From positions 6,263,288 to 6,327,287 of the forward strand of contig NW_025335854.1 of assembly GCF_004798865.1 (NCBI RefSeq): a stretch of DNA of 64,000 nt. The letters run 5' to 3'. Below are positions 27,346 through 40,605 of this stretch, one piece after another. A program made the position numbers and the translations under genes. The stretch's first letter is position 1, and each line of letters begins with the position of its first letter. The notes beneath the pieces were generated by a model. That model did no database searches and was not told where the DNA came from. It was given only the letters and a program-made list of their open reading frames with translations. Origin of the DNA: Varanus komodoensis. Taxonomy: Eukaryota > Chordata > Lepidosauria > Squamata > Varanidae.

Positions 27346-27814
27346 AAAGATGACAAATCTGACATTTCCCCACAACGTACATTTTCCGCCTATCCATTCA
27401 AGCATGTTTCTATAGTGAGTCCAATATAAATATTCTCTTCCACGTACTTTCAAATATGTGCCTTTGAAAAGGTTTTTGTTGTTGCTCAGATCAAATCACA
27501 AGCTCAGAAATCTACAGACTTGAGGCTGCAGGTTGTGTGCAGGTTCCCCCTTTGGCCCTGGGATGTCCAAACTGGATACTTTCTGGACCAAAATGAACTC
27601 CAGTTACATAGCTACGTGGCTCATAGGTCTGACTCAATTTAAGCCAGACTTACATATTTACATCTGGGGAATTCTGGAGGACTGAACCACACTGCTGCAG
27701 CAAAGTGCGAATCAAATCTCCAACAGGTACGAGTAGCAAAGTCCACATTATTTTTCCCCACCGCACACACAACAGCCAAATGCACTCTACTCCGCCAATG
27801 TTTAAAAGATGGTT

Positions 27815-27915
27815 TGTGCTGTTTTTAATTTAATTGTTCCATTACGGGATTGTATATATGCTTGAGGGCTCTTTTGGGGAGAAAGGTAGTTCATAAATAT
27901 TTCAATAAAAAATAA
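27815..27915 (+). repeat. LINE 3'-tail fragment (L2/CR1 group)
   Basis: tttttaatttaattgttcca, then gagggctcttttggggagaa, aggtagttcataaatatttc and aataaaaaataaa, follows the pattern of L2/CR1-group LINE ends. Confidence 0.5.
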
Positions 27916-28207
27916 ATGCTGCACCATAATCTGCTAAGAAGCCTCACATCAAACAAAGGGAGAGACACTGTCAGAACCTGAATATTTGCTGAAGATACAG
28001 GCGGGCAGCAACAACTACGAGGCACTCAGGTGATAAGCTGAAGATTACCTGAGCTCCATTAGGGGGGCGCAAGCCAGTAGTAAAGAAGAAACAATGGCTG
28101 CATTTAGGGCTTTGTATAAATATGGTTTGCATGCACGCTTGGTTTATCTGCGAAGTAGAGGAAATACTCAAAGAACTGCAGGACTTTGCTTGAGAACCAG
28201 GGCGTTT

Positions 28208-28560
28208 TTTTGGTCATAGAATGCACCAGAACGGTGTTCTGGCACCTTTTTTTGACGGATTTTTCCAATGGAGTGATTTTGAATCGCCTGCGGGCTGCTT
28301 GTGTGTCGGCGCCGATTGTGAGGGCGCTGCTTGGCTCGGGATGCTGCTCGGCTTGGGATCAGTCATGTGGTCGCGCGCTGAGTGCTTACTGCCGGCGGCG
28401 ACCATTGTGTTTATGTGTGTGCAGTGACTGGCTACGTGCAAAAGGTAAATAAGTTCTTTATTTCAAAAACAGTTGGTGAATTGAAAATCTGTTTTAGTGT
28501 AAAAGTGTCACCCCAAGACGTGAGTTCGGGCATTTTTTTTTTTTTTTTTTTGCAAAAAAA
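28208..28560. other. Unassigned CpG-containing block bounded by poly-T runs
   Basis: A T run at 28206-28211 and a longer one at about 28533-28552 bracket a stretch with many CpG dinucleotides (28285-28400, including ggcgccgattgtgagggcgc). No frame resembles a known protein. A retrotransposed copy on the minus strand or a DNA element is possible. Confidence 0.35.
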
Positions 28561-30240
28561 GCACTGTTGGGAGCAATCTATGGATCAGAGTGCGAGCACG
28601 GACTTGATAAGTGACGCTGCTCCATGGGGTGACACCCACCTGGGAACCTCTCTGTGGAGACCGCTCCAACCATGAGAGAGAGGCGATTGGCCCGGGGAGC
28701 AAAATATGGCAGGCAGGGATGTCCTTCCCAAACACCACCACCAGCTCCCTTTCTTGGGAGAACGTGCATGCGTCGGAGCTCTGCCAACTAGGCTCCACTT
28801 CGCCCACCACAAGCGTGAAAAGACCTCCCTGCCCATCAGGCTGCTTCTGCACATGGGGTTGGGAGGAGGCACCACCTTCCCCCAGGAAACCAAACCGGCT
28901 GGAGCCAGCCCTGCCTGCCTGTTCTAGTTCCAGGTTCTGCCTGGCCTTGCGGATAGTGTATGTGGCCTTGAGGCTTCTGCAGCACTTAAGAACCGACAAG
29001 ACATCACACTGACTTCTAATTCTGCATCACTGCTAGCTGTACAGAGGCGTGAATCTTGCCTGTGTTATTCGCCATGGAGGAGTGAGGAAAAACATGCGGC
29101 TTCCTTCTCTCCTGGACCACTATTAAAAGTCCACAGGCCCAGTCCTTCTTTGCATCTGTTCTCCGGCTCATGTCTGGTTCTTTCAGACATGTGCCTGCTG
29201 GTGTGAGACACAGTGTCAGTGCAACTACACCAGTTTGCACGAGCCGGGCATTTGGGCCCTCCCTTTCTCCTTTGCCATCCTTCCTGTCTTCCAAAACGCA
29301 CAATAGCGCCCACTCTGCATTGGTGTCATTTCCTCCTCTGCAGGGGTTGGAAGACACTCCTATCATGACCAAGAAGCAAAGCCAGACTATCTGAGAATAA
29401 CACCATCCACCGATAAGAGCCAGATTGCAACTTTTAGCCTCCGAATTTAGTTTACCATCAGACTTTGAGCTGAAAACAGTGGAGGGAGGACAGGATGGAG
29501 GTTTCTAAAATTGTGATTGGTGTGGAACATTCTCTCACTTTCTGGAAACTTTCTTTGAAGTGATGAGCTATGCCACTCCAAAATAATCGCAAAGAGTTCT
29601 CTTGAATGCGCCTTGCCTTCAACAACCACAATCCTTTCCCAAGGAAACATAAACCCTGTATTAAAATGAATGACAAAAATAAATAAGCTTTATGTGAGAT
29701 TTTAAATTTCATCTTCTTGCAGGATTCAGAGATAGGAGATGCATGTTATTATTTAACAAGAACAATGGGTTGTAGAATAGGGGTAATAGAAATGGGGCAG
29801 GATCTCGACCTCTAAGTCATAATTTCTTAACAGACACTGATGATGATGTGTTCATAAATCTCATTTTCAAATGCTATTCCACAGCTGTAAAGACTAAGGT
29901 TGCATTTTTCTTTGAACATTAAAAACTGTGATTCTCCAAAGAGCAGCGCCAGTGTCAAAAGAACCACATGGAGCAAATGAGCTTGGCATTCAGCAGGTTT
30001 TAAAAAGCAGGTTCTTTGACTGGATCGGCATAAAATAGGTTTGCCAAGAGACTGTCACTCGTCCCATTTTCTATGTTAGACAAAACTACATTGCAGCAAT
30101 TAGTTGATAACTTCTAGGTGTTTTGCAAGTCTGGGTGTTAATTCAATAAGTTAATTTATACAATGCTTACACTAGCTTCGTAATATCTCTAAGGGGATAA
30201 GGGTTGTGCCCTCAGTGCCTTATGTGCCCCTGAACCTATC

Positions 30241-30735
30241 ATAGAATCACAGAATAGGAGAATTGGAAGGGACCAAGAAGGCCACCTGCTCCAACCCCCT
30301 GCTCAAGTCAAACCACCCCTCCCAGATGGTTGCCCAGTTGCATCTGGAATGCCTCCAGTGCGGGACAGACCACAATCTCCTGGTATAATTGGTTCCATGG
30401 TTGTATTTCTCTAAGAGTCAGGAAGTTCTTCCTGATATCCATCTACAATCTGGATTCCTATTATTTTAGCCTGTTGTTCTGTTTCTCTGGGATGATGGAG
30501 AAGAGATCCTGGCCTTCCTCTCTGTGGCAGCACTTCAAGTATTTGTAGATACATCTCTCCCTTCAGTCTTCTCGAGGCCAAACATGCCCAGTTCTCTCAA
30601 TCTCTCCTCACAGGGCTTCGTCTCCAGTCCCTGAATCATCCATATTGCCCTCCTCTGAGCTATTTCCATCTTTCTTAAACTGAGGTGCCCAGAAACGGAC
30701 AACAGGTCTCCAGATGAAGCCTAGCCATAGCTGAG
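30241..30735 (-). mobile_element. CR1 LINE 3' fragment, classical type
   Basis: The block begins atagaatcacagaataggag aattggaagggaccaagaag, the antisense CR1 3' UTR with its attctatgatt-type terminus. It continues through ggaagttcttcctgatatcc, cagcacttcaagtatttgta and tctctcctcacagggcttcg to acaacaggtctccagatgaa. About 500 bp are co-linear with bird and reptile CR1. Confidence 0.85.
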
Positions 30736-31295
30736 TAAAGGGGAACCAGTATTTCACATGAGATTTAACTGGGCAGAAGGGTTCGGCTGTGGGGTGATAT
30801 AGAAATGAAATTGATAACTTAATGGTAAGTATACTGTGCAGGAGGAACAGTGGAGCTCTCTCAGGTGAGGAACCCCAGAGACAAAGCATCAGTGCACAAC
30901 CAAGTTAAGCAACTGTGTGAAGAAAATAAGTGCTATTTCCCTAGCTACCCATTTTTATATTAAATTGCCCCAGGAAATAGTTTAGAAGACATAAATTTTC
31001 AGCTGAGGCCAAAACAAGGGCTCAGCAGAGGGAGCTAAATTCCAAGAGGGTAAATCTTCACTATAGCTTGGCACTAAATCTTGCAGAGAAATCAGCAACA
31101 AGTTCCAGCTCTTGCAGCCTTGCTTTAACAGAGAATCTCACCCACATATTGAAACTAAACTGAAGCACAGAAAGGGGCAATAAAAGAAATGCATCGCTCT
31201 ATATTGACGAGAACCAGTGTAGTTGGAAGAGTCCATCGGCTCAGGTTTTCAGTTTTAAAGAACAGCTTATAAAACTAAAGCTCAGAAATCACATG

Positions 31296-31770
31296 TAAGG
31301 ATGTTTCACTGGAGACCAAGGCCAAGAACATCCACAGTCTTGTGTTCCGTATGACTATTTATGGGTGTGAAAGCAGAGAGTGAAGAAAGTCGATTGGGAG
31401 AAAACTGACATGTTGGAAACTTGGGGCTGGAGGAGGGCTTTGAGAACACCCTGGACTGACAGACAGATGAAGAAGCCGCTCCTGTGGTCATACTTTGGGC
31501 ACACTGAGAGAAGGCAAAGCTCCCTGGAGAAGACAATCATGCTGGGATGGAGGAGGAGCAGCAGGAGACCAATATGAGATGGACGGACTCCATAAAAGAA
31601 GCCACGGCCTCGAATTTACAGGAGCTGAGCTGTGCTGTCAAGGAGAGGACAATCTGGAGGGTGCTCATCCATTGAGCTGCCATCAATTGGAGACCACTTG
31701 GTGGCACCTCACAGCAGTGGCGACCGAGCTCCTCAAAGGCCACGCATCCCAACAGTCATGGAGGAGAACA
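31296..31770 (+). mobile_element. BovB/RTE-type LINE fragment, diverged
   Basis: aaggatgtttcactggagac, gtatgactatttatgggtgt, gaaagcagagagtgaagaaa, actttgggcacactgagaga and gatggacggactccataaaa follow the RTE/BovB C-terminal coding order, as in the copy at 17205-17715. The DNA ends with ggtggcacctcacagcagtg. The frame is broken in several places. Confidence 0.7.
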
Positions 31771-34700
31771 GCCACCCCAGCCGCCTCCCGCAGGAGAAGC
31801 GGCATGCCGGTGGCGGGGGCGTATGGGTGGGAGGGCATCATTGCACTTATGTTTGCTGGCTGAACGGGATGCCGAGCAGAGGGGCCCTTGCCCTGACCCG
31901 GCGTGGCTCTTCTTACATAGGTGCTCTTTGCCCTTCCATCCTCCTGCCTTGTATTTTGGCCAGACAGCCCCTCTACTGAAAGGAGTGGTGGTTATTCTTA
32001 GTGAGGAGGCTGGGGAGGTGCAGATCCCAGTTTTCCCATCACCTCCCCTCCTTGACCCCCAAAATGCTCCTTTCCCCACCCTCTCTGAGCTAGCACAACT
32101 TTTTAATGCTGGTGTGTGGACAGGTATCTGAGCTTCGATTCCTGTCTGTGAGGTTAAAGCACCATCTCTGACTTGGATCTGGAAATCTGAGCGATCCTGC
32201 TTCCCCCCCTCCCCCGTCCCCCCACCCGATGCTGCCTCGGGCCAGCTTTCTATGGGAAAAAGCTGCCATGCAAAGCAAAATAGCCCCCCAAGTTTCTGGT
32301 TCCCACCATCTGTACTGGAAACAAGTCTCTTTCAAGAGACTGCAATTTTTCTATTAAACAAAGGAATTCTGGCAGCTTGCTAATCTTTAAGATGAGCTAA
32401 TTGCCTTTGTCCATTAAGAAAAGGAAAAGAAGAAAGAAGCACAGTTAAAATTACTCAGTACAATTGTAATTCTACCTGAATGAAGCCTGGAAGTGAGTAG
32501 GGCTGCCACGGAGGCTGGTGATCTCTCAAAGCCGGTAGGCGAAACTGTCAGATCTGGAATCGTATCTGAGTAACAGCAGGGGTGGTGAAATGCTTGTGGG
32601 GAGAGGGACTTCATTGGAGAACACTTTTCTCCTAACATTTTAAAAATGTACTCATAAAATACTTCACTACGATGCTCTACTTGCAAAATACTGTGTCAGT
32701 ACGTTAAAAAAAGTAGAGTATGAATGTGATAATACACTTATCCATGTATCATACGGCTGCCTTCATGCCATGCGGTGCAACTGGTTGTAGTTTGCTTTTA
32801 AATGTGCTTTGACGCTACAAATGGCATCTGTTTTACCCCCATTTAAGGCAAGACAGAGCAAAGTGTCGAGCAAGCATTTAGCAAGAAGAGCGGTCAAAGA
32901 CAGTGCAAAGGTCAACAGAACAAGGTATCAGTCAAAGGAACAGTAAGGATGAAAGAAGCGAAGTTTCAAGATATGGTGAGTGGACTTGTTCCAGCAGCTA
33001 GAAGGCCTGAAGGGAAAGCTTGCAAGTTGGAGCATTTAGAGGCCCATCCAGGACTCGGGTCCGTGACATCAGAGGCCGCATGAGGCAGCTTACAAGAAGG
33101 ATGTTGTTTACAAGGAACCTTGTTTTGTAAAGAGGCACTCCTCAAAAGAGTTCTAAAAAGCCTGAATATTTCAAAAGGTTATACCAAAAGCAAAGCCAAT
33201 AGGGAAAAAATGCAAAAAATGCAAAGAAAGCTTATATTGCTTAAAAGGTAGGGATGCCAGTTGCAATGAATGCATATGGAGTTTATATGCCTATGTATTA
33301 CCTGTATATATGGCAGAAGTAGAAGTAGGTATGCATAGCATTAAACAAAAGCAAGCTAAATCACCGTATAATTATCCGTGCATAGTGACATCTAAATACC
33401 ACCCATTCAGTCCATTGCATGGTAGTGGCTATTTATGCTTCCAGTGTTGTAACAGGATGTCATAAGTTATGTCCGTCTGCAAAGCTTTCCAATACAAATG
33501 TATCTGTATTATAGCCTCTTTCCAAAAAGAGGCAGCTGTTGAATAAATACTGGAAATGAGGGCATTAGCTGTATGCCACTTCCAGCAGTTAGCCAACTCA
33601 GCCAAGACTTTATTGAAAAGATATACGGACATCCAAAATCCAAAAGCATTTGCTGGAAAAGACTTCATCCCTCCATATCGTATATTATCTCACTAATCGG
33701 TTTGTCAAGGTTTAACTTAATAATTTGAGCTACGCTTTTGGGAATACATATTTCCATTTAGAGAGAACAAGTCCAGGCAGCATCGAAATTGCCAGTGTAC
33801 TAATACATTGTGGGGAATTGTATCTTCAACAGAGAACAGACTTTCACCAGTTAACCAAACCGCCTGACAAAGGCCCAAAAGAGTCAATCAATTGCACCAA
33901 AGTGGGAATTGACCGTGAATGTTCTGAAAGGAAGAGCAAAAGAGCATCAGCACAAAAAATAGTGTCAACTCCTAGACAATTATACAGGATACTTGTATAG
34001 TTACAATACTACCATTTTGTCTGATGGCCAACTCCAGGACTCCCAAGCCTAAATCGAGTATAAGGGAGAAAGCGGGTGTCCCCTTACAAGGGTTCTTCTG
34101 GTGGGTCTCTTGAGATGCCTTCTGCTTCCATGATCTAGGCAATTGCTCCGTCTCTGTCTCAGAAGCAGAATAGCGCTTCTCTTCCAGAGAGAAAACTGTG
34201 GCCACATCCTTTGAGCACCTGCTTCCCCACTGGGCTTCTGGCATAGCTTATTCTGGGATGTTGATCTCTAAGAGCTCTTGCATCTCTGAAGAGGGTGACA
34301 CCAGGGCCATCAGACAGCGGAATGACACCTGCCAACAATTCAGCACACCTGGGGTAACCTCTTCCTCATAATCTTTTACTCGTGACCACAAATTGACCAT
34401 CAATTGTGCTGAGCTGGCGTGTCTGACAGAGCTCTGTTGCCCCAGATATTATGCGGATCCTGCTGAGCACTAAAAAAAAAACAACTTTCTTTCAAATCAT
34501 GCACTTGTGAAAGCCTTACATGCCCGAGAAAAGGCTATTCTGGAAGTGTTAACAAATCGAACAGCACTTAGAAGGCAAGGGGAGGAAGAAATCTTACATG
34601 TAGAATGCTAACCACTGGATAATGCAAAATTGCTTCTACATTGACTTCAAGGTGCTGAATGTAGAACAGCAGGCCTTACAGATGCTAGAAAAATGGCAGC

Positions 34701-35756
34701 AGGCTTTCACTCTCCCTCTCCAAAGTGGAAAAATAGCCGCTCTTGGGGGAGAGAACCACGGCCCCTTCAGTAATGAAGATGTATACTAATGAGATGCGCC
34801 CGTGCCATTTCTCTGCTCTTCTCTGTAGACATGTCAGTTTTATCCAGTGAATGGACTAACCCTGGCTTTGAGGTAGGTGCATATGCTTGGGAAGACTCGG
34901 ACCTTGCAGAGACTCTTCCTGCTGCATAAAGAGGAGCTTCTTCTTCCCTGCGAGACTTCTCTCTGCACTTAACAGCCAGGCCACTGCTGTAGCGGATGGC
35001 ACAAAGAGCTTCCCACCTAAAGCACCGGATTATGCCACTGTCCTGCCGGGGACAGCCAGAAGAGACCCTTCCTCCAAGCTAGCCAAGGATCTCTCCCCTC
35101 CCCAACCTTTGCTGGTTTGCAAGAAATCTGAAAGCAGACCTTGGAGGCACCAAGCTCCCGCACTACATTTTAGCCTCTTGTTGAAATATTAGTGTAGCCA
35201 CATCACTAGACACCACCCAGAGACCTCAGAAGCATTGCCAAGACAGCTCTGGCAATTGGTGGCATAGAAATGCAGCACACGTGAAAGAAATGAGTCAAGA
35301 GGAAGACTTGAAGGCTACGATGGAAACCGGAAAAGCCCAGTCAGGGTCTGGGGAGACATGTGCCTTCTGATACAGCAGCCTGGGTTACAGATGGCGCATC
35401 CTTCCCTTCTCTACAAATTCTCCAGGCTTTTCATCACTGCCCAGTATTACAATGGCATTCTGGCCACGCACACCAAGATGTGGCTTGGCTGCTGTGCTCT
35501 TCCAGCCAGGATCCTCCATGGGGGGCATAAATAAGATGAACACTCTTATTTCCCCAGTATGTTTTGATCATACTCAGATCACACAAATACTGAGTGTCCT
35601 CCTGTCTTGCTTGCACCAGGGCAAGGTGCAGTAGCTTTGGTGTTCCCCAGACAGGTGTTCCCCTTTCCCCCATTAGATGGTTTCCAGGATTCTCCCCGTT
35701 CTGGAAGTATGGAATGTCCTTCCTAAACTTAATAACTTAATAACTGGAAGCTAAAA

Positions 35757-36150
35757 TATGTTGGCATTTTTGACCCACCTGCTTGCTTTTTGCCATGCCC
35801 TTCATTGCTCAGGGCCTGGTTACCTGAAGGAGCATCTCCTTCCATATGTGCCTGCATCCCCCTTAAGATCTGGGGCAGAGGCCCTTCCCTGGGAGCCCTC
35901 CTTGAAGGGGATTAGGAGGGTGACTACCCAGAGAAGGGCCATCTCTGTGGTGGCCCCCGATTGTGGAATTCTCTCCCCAGAGGGGTTTGCCTGGCACCAT
36001 CACTTTATTCTTTTTGGTGCCAGGCCAAACCCCTTTTATTTTCCCAACATTTTAAGACTTGACTGTTTTAATTGGGGTTTTATTATTAGTTGAATTTTTA
36101 GGATGCCGTATTTTAATTTTTTTACATTTTGCATTATTGAACCGTCCTGG
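35757..36150 (+). mobile_element. L2-type LINE 3' fragment
   Basis: The translation contains GPGYLKEHLLPYVPASPLRS and RRAISVVAPDCGILSPEGF, matching the L2-type RT tail (YL-ELL-PY-P ... RAFSV-APRLWNSLP). A 3' UTR with tattttaatttttttacatt and ttgaaccgtcctggaagttc follows. Related copies lie at 51160-51625, 54535-55650 and 56085-56300. Confidence 0.7.
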
Positions 36151-38096
36151 AAGTTCAGCCCCTGGGCTGTAAGAGGGTCCACACCCTTGGCCTACTCGGT
36201 CTCTCCTCAGACACCACCTCCGACTCTGTGCTCTCAGCCCGGGCCTAGTTCCCCCTGAACTGCTAAACCAGTACTGGGGTTGTATACTTCAGGATGTGCA
36301 TAGGAGCTCACACAGCCAAATGCGCCATTGAAAAACAAACAGGTTCTCCTCCAGAGCATCTGGGAGAGCCCTCCTTGACATGCTGATGTTCTGCATGGAG
36401 GGACTTTTTCCCACCGATGAAGAATGCTCAGCATGGCACTCCTGCCGTCTGAAGCACTGCCAGTTCACAACTTCAGTGAGATGAAGGCAACCACGTGTAT
36501 TTACACCTCCTCCTGCTTTTTGGAAATGCCAGGAAGAAGAAGGAGGTGCCATGAGATACTCGGTCCTTCTGAGAGTAGGAACAGCGTGAGACATGACACC
36601 CCTAGAGGGAGTGAGAAAGCAAACACACATCGAACGTACCATTGCTATCTCTATTTTCTATCCATCCAACAGGGAAATGTTTACTACATGCTGAATTCTT
36701 TGACTGCCATGCCTTCCGCTACATCTCTGGCTTGGCATATTTGCCTAGTGATCTTTGCAGGTGTTTTGAAATCACCCATTAAACTCTGTGGATAATGTCA
36801 TGTAGAATATGCGGAAAATGCAAACTTGTTTATCTTAGCAGCTGGGCAACCTTCCTTCTGTTGAGGGCCACAGTCCCTCAGGGGTAATATGTTGGGGGCC
36901 CAATCCAGGAACATACATGGGTAGAGCTAGAGCTGGAATGTGGAACCCTTTTTGCATTCCTCCCTCCCTCAATCTCTTAAACACCCATGTGGTCGGCTGT
37001 TAGAAAAGGGACCGATCGCTTCTGCAGAAATCTGAATTGACTACCTGCAGAGGATCTAAGGCTACAAACTGGAAGTATGGGAGGGCCTAAAGTGGCAAAT
37101 TGCTCACTCCTCCCTTACAGGCTTGATTTGAAGATTATGGAGATTAAGGTATTGAGTTTTCGGAGATTAAAGCATTACAGATTGAGATAAAATATGTAAA
37201 CTGCTTCAATGAAGAACTGAAGCTCCTCTCTGTAACAGGATCACTTGAATCGCTAAAGCTCCATTCTCCATTCTCAATGATTAGGAACATTCAAAAATTT
37301 TAAAGTTTTCATTTCAAGAGATGAGTTAAGGCACTTACAGAGTCATTCTTCCACCCAAAATTATGGAAATGCAATGCCACTGGGGCAGGTGTCTGTTCTG
37401 TCATTGAGAGCAAGGAAAATGTTGTGCACATTTATGAATAAATGTGCATAGGAATGAAGTAAAATCTTGAAAATTACAAGCAGACTAGAACAAGTCTGAG
37501 GCTCTGATCATACTCGAACAACTGTTTCTCTGGCTTTCATTCTGGCTAAACATGCACAAGATTGCTCTCTGCTGCTTAAAGCATTTTGCAAGAGATCGGC
37601 GTCAAAAATTCAATGTTTAGAATGTGCACCCACAGAAAAGCAAGCTTTCATTAAGTACTGGATGTATTTATCGATATTGGCAAGGATGACATAAGATGCG
37701 CAGATCTGAGTACAATTTACAGTCATCAACCTGTGATAAGGATAACACCTAATCTTTGAAAGAGAGAGAACTTGCATGGCCTGGAGAAAATCAAATGCAT
37801 CTTCAGCATAACAAAGCAGCTCCATGCATTTATTTGGAGAGTTATGCTTCCACTGGTGATGAGAAGACCTCTGCGTCTGCATCAAGATAGCAGAGAAGTG
37901 CCTTCTCCTGGTTTCCATCTACCTCTCTTCAGAAGAACCAGGGTCTCCAAGCCTGAAACCTGAACTTGCAAAGCCCCTTTCTGGAGAGGGCAGCCCTTCA
38001 TGCAGAGCAGTGCATTCCATAGCTTAAAATAATTTACAAGGATCTAGGTGTCAGAATTTAGATTTTAGAATTTTAAAGCATTTATCTTATTGAAGA

Positions 38097-38248
38097 AGAT
38101 AAACGCAAAAGAAGAAGGGGATGGCAGAGGATGAGGTGGCTGGATGGAGTCACTGAAGCAGTCGGCGTGAGCTTAAGTGGACTCCAGGGGACGGTGGAGG
38201 GCAGGAAGGCCTGGAGGAGTGTTGTCCGTGGGGTCGCTAACAACAACA
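38097..38248 (+). mobile_element. BovB 3' fragment with 13-bp target-site duplication
   Basis: The sequence runs from taaacgcaaaagaagaaggg through ggatgaggtggctggatgga to gtggggtcgctaacaacaac. atcttattgaaga flanks it at 38084-38096 and 38249-38261 (13 of 13). Compared with the copies at 6619 and 21102 it lacks the ~24 bases between the two gtcgcg/ttcgcg motifs near the 3' end. Confidence 0.92.
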
Positions 38249-40002
38249 ATCTTATTGAAGACTGATGGGCCATTGACCCCAATTTCAGAGCTGAAATCTG
38301 CAGGATAAGAGAATAAGGGCTGAAAGAACAAGGGAAGGATGAAGCGCATTGAACCATAAAAGAACACAATATTGGAGATGGCAGGATGTGTGTATTCTGT
38401 GCACAGTGTGACAATGCAGGTAATTTATCTTAATTTACTTTCTATTGTTTTTATCCATGGGGTGAATTAGTAAGCACATTTTCTCTTAAGCCCAAGGTAT
38501 TTTTAATATTAACAATAACTATTTTGCTCTCTTTGTTTTTTCGATTTCTCCAATTCCATGCAACGCCACAGTCCGAAGAAAGTCTATCATAGAATTAACT
38601 CCTGCTTTCAAAAGGCTGGTTCAATCTAATAGTTAACTTCAATAAGCACATTAGTTAGGACATACCTGTTTAAACAGAAAGAAGTCCCATGGCTGCCAAC
38701 AATCCCCAGCTGGGGCTGCTTTCTTTGTAAATATGTATGATCCTTATTCTCATTTTCTGGCACTGAAACTCTTTGCTCAGGAAATATGTGCTTGCTCCTT
38801 GCTAAGGTGCCTGGAATCAGACCTGTTTCAATGTTTCCTTCATTCTGTTTATGCTACTGTTCCAAACTCTCTTATGGATTCTTCCTATGTCTGCGGTTAT
38901 TTCTCACCTTACACAATGGAATTTGCACCTTGCTTTACATCAAAAGTAGAATTTTACTTGCAGTGTAAACTACTGCAACCCTAAGTACTCCCCATCTCTC
39001 TGTACTGCAAATAACCCATCATGGCCTTCATACACGATCTTGGTGTGTTCAACTTTGGAAACACTTCACAGCATGTTGAATGGATGTCCTGCACGAATTA
39101 CCCTCCAATCTGCAGGTTTAATGTTTTGAGCTCCTAGAAATTATGAGTCTACATGTTCTAGCCACATGAAATCATTAGGCACAGTGTTATGTGAGAACCA
39201 GATCCAAAGTTACTTTTCTTGCATTTAGCTGTGTCCAAGTAGCTGCATTGATTTCTTCCCTAACTGGGCTCCAATTTCCCTCTGTCTTTGACACAGTGCT
39301 ACCCAAAGCACTTTGCAGTTTGAGACTCAGGTCAAGATCGCCCCAAAGCCAGCTAGCTTGGGCACAGAAATCTATTTCAATACTTCTTGTTGGGCCTTGT
39401 CCCCCATCCAACTGGAGCAGCAGGCTAGTTTACATACAAAGCTCTGACTTCAGACAGAAGAGAACTGTCAGGAAGTTCATGACGAAGAGCAGTGAAGTTG
39501 CCACTGGCAGCTGTGGCATCTGCTGTCTGAGGCCACCCACAGGGCTGGCCCTGCTCCAAGAGAAGCTGCCAACATCTTTCATTCCTGGCTTCACCCTTCC
39601 TTTGCCTCTTTGCTGTACAGGTTGAGCACACATCCTGTTCTCGCCTTCCTGAACTCAGGAGAGTGAGGCCCTTGGACCAAAGTTCACCTTCAGCTTGGGC
39701 CCCTGTGCCCATCACGCTCTCCCCAGTATGAAGCCTGCTCTGATGCCCAGGGACCACCACGGTGTGGGCAACTCCTCAACTCCACCACAGTGTAAATGAG
39801 AGCAGCCACCCTACAGGGCTGCTGTGAGACGGAGCGGGGATCCTGAACCCAAGCCAGAGGCAAAGGGCTGCCAGCAGAGGAAGTAAATCCCTTGTGATTA
39901 ACCCAGCAGGAACATACGGCTTGCCTTATTTGTGGTGAAGTATTCAGGCAGCATCAAGCAATGGGGATATTCCCATCCTCCAGGGTAAAACAAGCAACAT
40001 GA

Positions 40003-40605
40003 TGTGGTGGTCAAGAGGGCAAACGCCGCCCTTGGTTGTATAGCCAGAAGCATGACTTCTAGATCAAGGGAGGTATCGCTGCTACTCTACACGACTCTGG
40101 TGTGCCCGCAACTGGAGTATTGTGCTCAGTTCTGGGCCCCTCGTTACAGGAAGGATATAGCCAGGTTAGAGTCAGTGCAGCGTAGGGCCACAAGGTTGGT
40201 GGCCGGTTTGCAGGGGATGGGGTATGAGGCGAGACTGAGGGAGCTGGGTCTCTTCAGCCTGGAGAAGAGGAGACTCAGAGGGGATCTGTTGGCGACATAC
40301 AGGTATGTGAGGGGATGTCACATGGGGATGGGTAGAGACCTGTTCTCTCCTGCAGAGGAAGGCAGGACGTGCTCCAACGGAGCAAAGCTCAGGGAACCAA
40401 GGTTCCATTTAGATGCCAGGAAGTACTTCCTGACACATAGGATCCCAACGGTATGGAATGGGCTTCCACGGGAGGTGGTTGAGGCCCCATCGGTGCAGGT
40501 GTTCAAGGACAGGCTGGACATGCACATGGTGGGCATGTCGTGAGCGGAGCTGGCTACAGCCGGGAGTCAGACCAGATAGCCTGGGAGGGCCCTTCTGACT
40601 TGCTC
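40003..40605 (+). mobile_element. CR1 LINE ORF2 C-terminus and 3' end
   Basis: An uninterrupted 180-codon frame (40004-40543) encodes the CR1 RT C-terminus: REVSLLLYTTLVCPQLEYCA, RLESVQRRATRLVAGLQGMG, LGLFSLEKRRLRGDLLATY and DARKYFLTHRIPTVWNGLPR. The stop is followed by ggagtcagaccagatagcct, the CR1 end region. The open frame suggests this is one of the youngest CR1 copies here, though it is 5'-truncated. Confidence 0.93.

Noticed and set aside
40004-40543. Open frame of 180 codons as a host gene
   Set aside because: It is the CR1 RT C-terminus, annotated as a mobile element.
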